Below are positions 55,915 to 64,000 of a DNA stretch of 64,000 nt, in pieces. The position numbers were made by a program, and so were the translations under genes. The stretch covers positions 14,915,480 to 14,979,479 of the forward strand of contig OX463780.1 in the NCBI GenBank assembly GCA_949825025.1, written 5' to 3'. The notes beneath the pieces were generated by a model that saw nothing but the letters and a program-made list of their open reading frames with translations, made no database searches and was not told the DNA's origin. Within the stretch, counting starts at the first letter, position 1. Each line of letters starts with the position of its first letter. This DNA is from Siphlonurus alternatus. Its lineage: Eukaryota; Arthropoda; Insecta; Ephemeroptera; Siphlonuridae.

Positions 55915-56473
55915 CAAAGTCTTCTGCTCGTTGTTAGTAAACAAAGTATTGTTGTGTAATGTCTGTCGCGACTCGCGTGAAAGGAGAAACATTATGGGAC
56001 AGTTGTTGATTTACATGTTAACTTATGGAAAATGACCATTAATTATGAAAGTTGTTGTGTCTACTAGCGCCAAAAATGCCATTACGTTCTCTGCTCTGGT
56101 GGCAAAATCAGGCACTACGTCGTCCCATGTTCAACAATGAAAAAGGCTTCATGTGACAGACATTATAAACAATGGTTTGTTTAGGTGCTTTCACATATTC
56201 GAAAATCGCTACGGAGTTCCGTAGCTATACCGCAGGCCTTTCACATATTCTCGTTCATCTGCGGCAGCTGCGGCGGAAAATCACGTGAATGCCGTAGCAA
56301 AATCAAACTCATCTTGATTTTGCTACGGAGTTCCGTAGATCGATCGCGAGGTGCTACGGAGCAGCTACGGAGCGCCGCAGCAAAATCAACACATTTGCTA
56401 CGGAGCGTTTCCGTAGCGATTTTCGAATATGTGAAAGCACCTTTACAACCAACATTGTGAGTAGAAGACTTCG
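55915..56473. mobile_element. hAT-like element, CAAAGTCTTCT termini, 559 bp
   Basis: Left CAAAGTCTTCTGCTCG, right GAGTAGAAGACTTCG. Perfect 8-bp duplication ATGTGAAC (55907-55914, 56474-56481). It hosts the MITE at 56184-56441, so its own length is about 300 bp. Same termini as the 58-bp element at 38237. Confidence 0.88.
56184..56441. mobile_element. Complete MITE of the GCTTTCACAT family, 258 bp
   Basis: Terminal inverted repeats GGTGCTTTCACATATTCGAA, extended by AATCGCTACGGA, are perfect. Flanking TTTA (56180-56183, 56442-56445). Internal GCTACGGAG repeats, GC-rich. Diverged relatives: 3902-5862, 17413-17541, 61540-61668. This is the youngest copy by arm identity. Confidence 0.85.
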
Positions 56474-56481
56474 ATGTGAAC

Positions 56482-56659
<178 letters not shown>

Positions 56660-56738
56660 TGTCGAGTTGATGAAAAGAATAAACTGTTTAGTAAACTGGA
56701 TGTGAATAAAGAATAAAAAATATATACATTAATTAAGG

Positions 56739-56744
56739 TTTAAT
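56739..56744 (-). promoter_or_regulatory. Possible polyadenylation signal, METTL15
   Basis: ATTAAA on the minus strand, 20 bases after the METTL15 stop. It is the only plausible signal near; the long AT run follows. Confidence 0.4.
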
Positions 56745-56763
56745 AAAGTATAGTTTACAAATT

Positions 56764-57843
56764 TCATTTGAGTTTCACTGCTGCTCTCAACTTTGCAGAG
56801 CGACTTCTTGGGTTAGCTAGTATTTCGTCCTCGGTTGGAATAAGAACATGTTTGTTAATTTGCTTCCAATTTGAATCTGTCAGAATTGCAATCTCTTCCT
56901 TGCCATATGTACGAGACATATCACTGTATTTCAGTGCAACAGGATTGATGGCATTGTCAATTACATTTCCGTGAATATGACGTTTTACAATTTTATCTTC
57001 AAGAGAGTGAAATGTGAGAGTGACCAACATTCCATTCACTTTCAGATAGTGGTGTGCTAGAATCATTCCATAATTTATCTCATTAACTTCATTATTAATA
57101 AAAATTCTAAGAGCTTGAAATACTTTTGTAGCAGAATGAGCATGTCTTTGTAATTTGTCTTGTCTGTGATCCGAACCACAAACCGCTGCCACAAGCCGAC
57201 TCAAGTCATGTGTTGTTTGCAGAGCAATTCCAGTATGACGAGCTTCTATGACCGCTCGAGCAATCTTCTTTGCTTGCTTCTCCTCACCATAAACACGCAG
57301 TATTTTAGCAAGATCTTCTTCTCCAATACATGCCAAAATTTCTGCTGCTGTAGGATCTGTATTGCTTTCACTATTGTCCATTCTCATATCTAACGGACCA
57401 TCTTTACTAATTGAGAAACCTCTCTCTGCCTGATCAAATTGCATTGATGAACAACCAAAATCAAATAAAATTCCATCTACAGATCCCTGCTCAACTCCAT
57501 GCTGCGATAACAATAATGGAAGTTGACTGAATCTACCTTGCAAAGGAATAAGGCGACCTGTGTATTTTCTAGAAATTTCCTGTGCATATGTAAAAGCAAC
57601 AGGATCTCTATCAAGGCCAAATACCTTGATGTCTGAAGAAGAATTAAGTAGGTGTGTACTGTGTCCTCCAGCACCAAACGTCATATCAATAAATACTTTG
57701 TCTTTTTTGGGATCAAGAAAATTAATCACTTCATTTAACATTACAGGTGTATGAGCTTTTTTTTCTAAATTGTCTACTTGAATTGAAAAAAATCTAGCAT
57801 GTGTATTTTTAATTCTGCCTACTAATCTTGTGATGGACATCAT
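56764..57843 (-). CDS. METTL15: Mitochondrial 12S rRNA N4-cytidine methyltransferase
   Basis: A single intronless frame of 359 residues (human 407). It belongs to the RsmH/MraW family; METTL15 methylates N4 of a cytidine in mitochondrial 12S rRNA using SAM and supports small-subunit assembly. Seen: basic, acid-free N terminus MMSITRLVGRIKNTHARFF fitting a mitochondrial presequence; HTPVMLNEV; SAM motif IDMTFGAGGHS; FDFGCSSMQFDQAERGFS; DGPLDMRMDN; TFHSLEDKIVKR; C-terminal NPRSRSAKLRA. All are family signatures. The start is the first of two ATGs, directly after the UQCC2 stop (TAA, six bases, ATG, in the same frame). With only six bases between, it has no room for its own promoter outside UQCC2 coding sequence and is probably translated from a shared transcript. 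Confidence 0.95.
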   Translation of the reverse strand: MMSITRLVGRIKNTHARFFSIQVDNLEKKAHTPVMLNEVINFLDPKKDKVFIDMTFGAGGHSTHLLNSSSDIKVFGLDRDPVAFTYAQEISRKYTGRLIPLQGRFSQLPLLLSQHGVEQGSVDGILFDFGCSSMQFDQAERGFSISKDGPLDMRMDNSESNTDPTAAEILACIGEEDLAKILRVYGEEKQAKKIARAVIEARHTGIALQTTHDLSRLVAAVCGSDHRQDKLQRHAHSATKVFQALRIFINNEVNEINYGMILAHHYLKVNGMLVTLTFHSLEDKIVKRHIHGNVIDNAINPVALKYSDMSRTYGKEEIAILTDSNWKQINKHVLIPTEDEILANPRSRSAKLRAAVKLK

Positions 57844-57849
57844 GATGAA

Positions 57850-59622
57850 TTATTTTTTCTTGCTGCTGAAAATTTTGGATAAGATACCCCTTTCTTCTTG
57901 CTCTACTGCCTGCAAGAACTCTGTGGATAACAAGCCACGACACTGTTCTGCAGAGAGACCAGTAGCTGAAGATTCTCGTGTTCTCTTGTGCAAGTTTAAG
58001 TGGTGATCATCCACAAGTCTCTTCAGGATCCCATGTGTCTTTTCACAATCTTCTTCATTGACTTGTGACGTCTCACCAGTAGGAAAAGCTTGTTTAACTC
58101 TTTCTCGCAGTAGAAGGGCAAAATCTCTGAAAAGAAAAACACAAATTGAATTTATTGCAGTGTTGTATCTTCAACAATGTACACTACCTGCATGGGGGAG
58201 AAATGAAATGAAATGAAATAATCTTTATTTAGCTTTCGCTATTCAGTACAAAGGCCAATAAGGCTCTAGAACCTGTCAACTGAGCTAGCTATTAGGTTTA
58301 AGCGGACAAGCAATTTCTTTTATTTGCCACGTTATCATGTGGTAAAAAAACATTATAAATGTATTATGTATTTCATGTTTCTAATTCTGTATTTTTTTGC
58401 TTTAAAAATTGCTTAATTATATGTATATGATTACAACTTAAAGGGATACAGGCCTCAAATTAAAAATTTGACAGTCACAGAGAGTTGCTTGAGTTGACAA
58501 TCAACATTTGGATTATTTTTTCCGTGCGCGATGCAACTGCATGAGCGGGGGCTGTAAAGTAAGGATGCAGGTCCTTGATGACGTCAAAATGACGTCAAAA
58601 AACATGGCGGCGTATATATGGTTGTGCATTGTTACGTCATTTTGACGTCATCAAGGACCTGCATCCTTACTTTGCAGCCCCCGCGCTCATGCAGCTGCAT
58701 CACGCACGGAAAAAATAATCCAAATGTTGATTGTCAACTCAAGCAACTCTCTGTGACTGCCTAATTTTTAATTTGAGGCCTGTATGCCTTTAACATTTGA
58801 CCAGTACTGTATATACTGTATATGATGCACAGTGCCTTACAACGCGGCAAATATGGTCACGTCAGTAAAACACCACAGTTAGTGTCATATATTAGATTTG
58901 GGTTTGGTTTGGCATATTTAAGCATAGTAAATATCGGTTTATATTAATTTACTGTATCATTATGCACATTATATTAGCTTTACTGCAGTTAATAGGTGAC
59001 TTGTCCTTACACTGATCCTCGCCATCTGTGAGTGGCGCTGCAACTTTTTGCAACTTGCAGTTCAAAGTCGACCAATCACTTGACAGCATGACTTCATGCC
59101 TTTCTAATCCATCAATGGCTGCTCTGTGGTCAACCAATCGCAGAATCGCTTGGCAGCATGGCGTCACACACGAGCCGCGGTGACCCGAGGTAGTTGTCTT
59201 TATCTCACTAGTATTTGGAATTGAGCAGTGCTAGGGTAAAAGCAATTGCACTGAAGCAAACTAGAATAGTTATACCACGTTTTGGCAGTGAAAAATGTTA
59301 ACTTTTTATTTTCTTTCATACCTAACTCGCGGTTCACAAAATTTCCCCCCCCCCCCCCCCCATCTACGCAATGTATTATTTCGTTTCTACATGCTTTGAC
59401 CGTACACGAAGTTGCAGCGCCACTCGCACAGATGGCGAGGATCAGTGTAAGGACAAGTCACCTATTATGCATGATGTATAATTATATACATGTATACAGT
59501 ACATGTCTGCAATGCACAGAAAGGGAAAAAAAAACAAAAAAATGAACAAACCTTTCTCCTTTTGTCTTATCAACAGGCCACTTCTCTAAAATTCGTAAGA
59601 TGTTCTTGTAATGTCTTGCCAT
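57850..59622 (-). CDS. UQCC2: Ubiquinol-cytochrome c reductase assembly factor 2
   Basis: Two exons, 59622-59552 and 58126-57850, phase 2, joining to 115 residues (human 126). UQCC2 (MNF1/M19) works with UQCC1 in the mitochondrial matrix to aid cytochrome b synthesis and complex III assembly. Seen: MARHYKNILRILEKWPVDKT, then across the junction RDFALLLRERVKQAFP, which parallels human WPVDETK and the LRQRVAQAF segment; later TGLSAEQCRGLLSTEFL matches the SGLSLEEYKLILST region. Ends SSKKK. The ATG lies two bases after a TTTTTTTAAG acceptor-like stretch, so a 5' UTR intron is possible. The intron (58127-59551) carries a LINE tail and two foldback MITEs. METTL15 follows six bases after the stop. 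Confidence 0.9.
58206..58310 (-). mobile_element. LINE 3' end with (AAATG)n tail, UQCC2 intron
   Basis: Four GAAATGAAAT-type pentamers followed by AATCTTTATTTAGCTTTC. Same layout as the tails at 18486 and 61715, read as a strongly truncated minus-strand LINE. Confidence 0.6.
58442..58789. mobile_element. piggyBac-like foldback MITE, 348 bp
   Basis: AGGGATACAGGCCTCAAATT at left and complement at right, TTAA on both sides (58438-58441, 58790-58793). Arms about 150 bases, near-perfect, with TGACGTCA motifs close to the centre. In the UQCC2 intron. Confidence 0.85.
58992..59466. mobile_element. Inverted-repeat element, 475 bp, UQCC2 intron
   Basis: ATAGGTGACTTGTCCTTACA at left with its exact complement at right; arms about 60 bases (through CGCCATCTGTGAGTGGCGCT). 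A C homopolymer lies at 59346-59360. No transposase. Confidence 0.8.
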
Positions 59623-59710
59623 ACCTTAAAAAAATCCAGTTGTGAGGAACTGTTGGATTGGTGGAAAGTAAGATACAAACTACAAAATGCCATGATACCC
59701 TTATAGACAC

Positions 59711-59836
59711 TATGAATACATATGTATTCATATGTATATATAAGAACTGTATATACGTACAGTTCTTAAAGTTAAAAATTGGAATTCATAGGTAAGATTC
59801 TAATGCATGTATTCCAATTTTTAACTTAAAAAACTG
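59711..59836. repeat. Cluster of hairpins upstream of UQCC2 exon 1
   Basis: ATGAATACATATGTATTCAT is a perfect palindrome; AAGAACTGTA pairs with TACAGTTCTT; TTAAAAATTGGAAT pairs with ATTCCAATTTTTAA. About 90 bases before the UQCC2 start, so possibly in its 5' UTR or promoter. Confidence 0.6.
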
Positions 59837-60064
59837 TACATGTACTGCATACGATATAATATACATAGAGTATGCATATTATGATATATTTTATATTGTA
59901 TGCATGTGATATTATATGCACTATATACTATATGCATGCTAAGCTGTAGAATGCATAGTACATTATTTGGTTATAAATTATACATCATACAGTATGATAT
60001 CATATGCATACATTAGTGAATAACTTTTTCGTGCAAAGGGTATTCATATTGAATGTATTTTTTA

Positions 60065-60425
60065 TTTCACTTACTTTTCGGACCTTTACCTTTGCCGGTG
60101 TTCGATGTAATCCTTCTGTATGTAGTATGTTGTGATGGTCACTTAGTGTTCGTGCACGTCACTAACACTTGCATGTATTACACATATCACTACGTTTCGA
60201 GAGTCAACCGCTCTAATTAAGTACTTTCAGGTACTCTCATATTTAGTCTCAGATCACCTGAGGAGGAGAGCGGTTGACTCTTGAAACGTAGTGATATGTG
60301 TACAGTAGTACATGCCAGTGTTTGACGTGCACGAACACTAATTAAGTGACCATCGCAACATACTATGATACATACAGAAGGATTACATCAAACACCGGCA
60401 AAGGTACGTAAAAGTCCAAAAAGTG
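60065..60425. mobile_element. Foldback element, about 360 bp
   Basis: Left ACTTTTCGG/CCTTTGCCGGTGTT and right AACACCGGCAAAGG pair; arms of about 150 bases include CTACGTTTCGAGAGTCAACC and its complement. Upstream of UQCC2. Confidence 0.75.
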
Positions 60426-61277
60426 AAATAAAATATACACATTCAATTAATGGGGGGGGGGGGTAATGGTAAGGGCTGGAGAAATGGTAAACTGATCAAG
60501 TTTTCATTGGATCACAATTAATTTATTTGTTTATCACCATGCAAGTAAATGTGCCAAAAGCATTCTAAACATCCATGTCCACGATTCTAATGGTGTATAT
60601 ATGTGCTAAAAAAATTAATTGCTACCTGTGTTTAAACCTCAGTTATTAACCATTACAGTATGTATATGCGGCACTCTTACCCAGTGATTGTAATTTTATT
60701 CCTTTTACGTGGTATTATATTTTATAGTGAAAAATGATTATACGTTTCCAAAACACTAGTAAGTTATATAATATATGTTAAAATTTAATAATTACATAAA
60801 TTAATCAACAAGAAACAACTAACAAGACCAAAAATCACTCATATGCCTGCTTGTCTCTCAGCTCTCAGCTGAGTCTCATCGTCAGCTGTTTAAAAAAAAC
60901 AAAACAAACAAACAAACTCTATAAACAAACCAAGGATTTTGTAAAATCCAATAACTCTATGGTAAAATCCTTGAAACAAACTGAAACTCTGCTCCGCCCT
61001 CCGCCTGTGGCTCCGCTGCTCTGAAATCTGAAATGTAAACAAATAAAATACAATAAAAATTCCCAATAAAAAAGTTGTGGTTGTCACTTTTGTGTTGTCA
61101 CACGGTTATTGACATTGTTGGTCGTTTGCAAGCTGCTGCAGTGACTAGCTGTGATCGTAATGTATGTAAAATTGTAAACTAATTAAAATACTAGTTGTGT
61201 ATATTATAGATATGTATATATCCCTTAAAATCCACCCATAGTCCATGCAGCTGCCTCATCAAGTAAAGTAAAGATTG
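60426..61277. other. Non-coding DNA upstream of UQCC2
   Basis: Contains a G homopolymer (60452-60462) and purine/pyrimidine-rich stretches around 60960-61020. No gene seen; may hold the UQCC2-METTL15 promoter. Confidence 0.35.
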
Positions 61278-61500
61278 GTTTATACTGCGGCAGTTGTGGC
61301 TATATGCATACACACCACTATACCACTATGACTCACAGTTTGGGTCCTGCTTGTGGTCACCCTATATTACTCTCCGAGGTCACCAGCTCCCTGAACTTCT
61401 CAATCCTGATGTCCACGCCCACCTCTGCAGACCCCAACAGATTCCATTCTCTCGCATCTCTCTTCTATATCTGCTCCTCACTGCTACCTCACTCATCTCC
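61278..61500 (-). mobile_element. Diverged 3' remnant of the CR1-like LINE family
   Basis: On the minus strand, allowing one frameshift, it reads WNLLGSAEVGVDIR then EKFRELV, corresponding to WNLLDSGLVDAR and GEFREGL at the end of the 40605 ORF. Ends near GCGGCAGTTGTGG as the other copies do. Confidence 0.65.
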
Positions 61501-61539
61501 TCCCACCCCTCATTTCTCTTGTATATAATATATAAAGCC

Positions 61540-61668
61540 GTAGTCACATACTTGAAAATTGCTACAGCATGTCGTATATATATATGTAGGTCTCCTCTTG
61601 GTTTTCTTATGGGAGCTAAGTGTGCTACGGCATTCATGCCATAGCAGTTTCCGAATATCTGAAAGCTC
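61540..61668. mobile_element. Diverged MITE of the GCTTTCACAT family
   Basis: Left GTCACATACTTGAAAATTGC and right GCAGTTTCCGAATATCTGAA pair imperfectly; GCTAC motifs inside. Confidence 0.55.
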
Positions 61669-61710
61669 GATCCTTAGGAAAGGAGATATATACGATCCCT
61701 GTTGTAGCAT

Positions 61711-64000
61711 ATATAGAATAGAATAGAATAGAATAGAATTTTATTTCAATCTTTTGATTACAGTTGTAATATAGATCATGTCTTTTCATTTTCAACAGTC
61801 AAACAAACATACGTACATACATATACACAGTTCAATATAAAAAAAAAATTTTTGCACACAATAATCAATTAACCATTGCAAATACATAATTCACTCAACA
61901 AACTATTACTAAAATTAGTCATAACATATCAACATTCTGCTGCTTGTAATTGATTCAAAAATACATTCACATCAGTCTCCAAAAACTCTCTTATAGTATA
62001 AAAAGGGAACTTAATCAATAACCCTTTAATGATTTTACGAGCATTTTTGTCAGAGCAAGATGTCATTTGGATAAAAGGTTGCAGGTGATTATACAATAAC
62101 AGGCAGAGAAAATGAGGTCCTTTCTTATACATAGACAAATTATGTCTTTCAACAAAAATCTTCCTACTTGCTCTGGTGTTATGATTATGAATATCTGAGT
62201 TTAATTTGAACAAAAGTGGATGCTTTAACACAAAGCAACAAGCCTCTACTATCAGTAGACAAGGTAATGTTAAAATTTCCTTCTCTCTGAAGAGGGGTTT
62301 GCAGTGTTCCAAATAGTGAGTTTTGCACAGTATTCTGATTGCTCTTTTCTGTATAATCAACAGTCTATTAGCAAAAGGAGAATTCCCCCAAAAGATAAGA
62401 CCATACAGAAGATGTGATTCGAAATGGGCGTAATATACAGATAATAGTGTCGTATCTGAAACAATTCGCTGCAGCTTTTTAAGCATACTGCAAGCTGAAT
62501 TTAAACGAGGACACTTGGAGTTTATGTGACTCTCCCAAGACAATGTTTCTGTAACTATGAGGCCCAAAAAGTTGACTTCATTGTGTCTTTCAATCTTTTC
62601 TGCCTCAATGCTTATATTTAGTGAATCAGGAACACTGCCTTGAGAATTATGAAAAATTAGATACTTAGTTTTACTCTTATTTATGGTAAGTGAGTTCTGT
62701 GTGCAGAATTTTTGCATTATGGCTGTCTGAGAGTTTGCTGAGGAGACCACATCATCATAATTGGTTTTTGCAATTATATGACTGGTGTCATCCGCATACT
62801 CATACAATTCTCCCTCAGTAATAAGATCCACGAGATCATTCTTCGTAATGAGAAATAAATACGGACTTGCATTCCCTCCCTGAGGGACTCCTCTCGTAAT
62901 CCTACTGACTGAAGAATAGTTGCAGTGGGGGAAGGGAGGAGAGTAGTTTTTAATCATAACTACTTGTGTACGGTTATCCAGGTATGATGTTATTAATTTT
63001 AACGGGACACCTCTAACACCATACGACTCCAGCTTGGCTAATAAAACATTATGTTCTATCATGTCAAACGCCTTGGACAAGTCATAAAAAATGCCTATTG
63101 TTTTATTGTGTTTGTCCAAATTTTCATAAATATTTTGGATTGCAAAAAACAGAGCTTCTTGGGTGGATTTATTTGACTGATATGCATATTGGCATTTTGA
63201 TATTATATTAAAGTCAATGAGAAATTTATTTAGTCTGTTTAAGATAAGACATTCAAAGACTTTTGCAAAACAAATAAGGAGACATATTGGTCTAAAATTA
63301 CACATGTGATGTTTGCAATTTTTCTTATGTATTGGGATTGTAAGCGCATGCTTCAAGTTTGTAGGGAAAATTCCTTCCGTAAAGCAACGATTTGCAATAC
63401 ATGATATTGGAACACATATTAAATCCGCACAACTTCTTAAAAAATGACATGGTACTTCATCGTAAAACCTGATGACTTTTTATGACAACATTCTAAAATA
63501 ACTTTATGTACTTCTTGTGGGGTGGTAGGGGGCATGAACATTGATGGAATAGATCTATTATGATTGATAACAGGGTTTACATTTAAATGTGGTATATCTA
63601 AATTTTGGAAGTGATTATTAAAATTGTTTGCAATATCGCATGGGTCAGTTATTTCTATGTCATTTATAATTAATTTTGAACACATAGATTTTCCAGAGGT
63701 GAGTTTAATACTTTCATTAATTATTTGCCAAGCTGTTTTACATTTATTATTTGAGTTTAAAATTTTATTAGAATTAAAGCTCATTTGAACATCATAGATT
63801 AGCTGGACATGCAACTTTTTTTGAATATCATAATGATTCTTTAATTCCAAATGCTGCTCTGATAATATAAATAAATCCTTGAGCTTACGAGAGGACTGTC
63901 TTACTTGATCGTTTACCCATGTTTTAGGTTTCTTATTGTTTTGATTTTGAAATTTTTTTGGAAAGTGGGCATTATAAAATAGTTTATATCGTTCATCAAA
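61711..64000 (-). mobile_element. CR1/L2-like LINE with (ATTCT)n tail, runs off the window
   Basis: 3' tail of five GAATA pentamers (61715-61739 on plus), a 190-base 3' UTR, then RT coding sequence up to the window edge. One frameshift near 63440-63470 separates two otherwise long frames. Confidence 0.9.
61929..64000 (-). CDS. LINE reverse transcriptase, one frameshift, partial
   Basis: Downstream frame 63356-61929 and upstream frame from the window edge to 63437. The upstream part encodes the linker between endonuclease and RT (KTWVNDQVRQSSRKLKDLF, FNNHFQNL, KKSSGF). The downstream part has IPIHKK, FRPICLLICFAKVFE, the catalytic aspartate in FYDLSKAFDMIEHN, RGVPQGGNASPYLF and EYADDTSHI. C-terminal RKIFVERHNL and LLYNHLQPF are typical of CR1/L2-type ends. 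The endonuclease would lie beyond 64000. The frame breaks close to GGTTTTACGATGAAG, a single-base event by eye, so the copy is probably young but inactive. Confidence 0.85.

Noticed and set aside
56185..56460. 91-residue plus frame
   Set aside because: Entirely within the GC-rich MITE; no coding features.

Overview
This window is animal nuclear DNA, most likely from an arthropod. Genes are split by many GT-AG introns, the background is very AT-rich, and the reconstructed proteasome subunit Rpt2 matches arthropod Rpt2 almost word for word from memory of the family. The very high load of nested small DNA transposons, CR1/L2-like LINEs and long AT runs suggests a large repeat-rich genome such as a crustacean's; the species cannot be fixed from sequence alone.

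Layout of genes: PPIH (spliceosomal cyclophilin H, minus, 996-2881); an ETAA1-like ATR activator with a C-terminal RPA-binding helix (plus, 6367-14778, five exons rebuilt here including a short first exon); PSMC1/Rpt2 of the 26S proteasome (plus, 16815-23218, nine exons); an unrecognised secreted protein with GC-rich exons (plus, about 26569-29545); an unrecognised terminal coding exon (minus, 37424-37711); an apparently intact LINE ORF2 (plus, 40605-43637) just upstream of MTHFD1, the trifunctional C1-tetrahydrofolate synthase (plus, 43776-54054, 19 exons); METTL15 (minus, 56764-57843) and UQCC2 (minus, 57850-59622), two mitochondrial proteins separated by six bases; and a LINE running off the right end (minus, 61711-64000). 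No operon logic applies in general. UQCC2-METTL15 is the exception: a single exon carries the end of one reading frame and all of the next, which looks bicistronic.

The rest is mobile DNA, often nested. In the third intron-exon interval of the ETAA1-like gene five layers of insertion can be peeled apart (7404-10344). MTHFD1 intron 2 holds a plus-strand LINE split by a minus-strand LINE, both inside a pair of inverted repeats. Several insertions keep perfect or near-perfect 8-bp target duplications typical of hAT elements, others TTAA (piggyBac-type) or TA (pogo/mariner-type).

The most unusual signal is a set of extremely short palindromic insertions of 32, 34, 51 and 58 bp (2675, 38157, 8793, 38237), each flanked by a perfect 8-bp target duplication. 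These look like DNA transposons reduced to little more than two terminal repeats back to back. One of them shares its termini with a 559-bp element at 55915, which supports the view that they are mobilised in trans.
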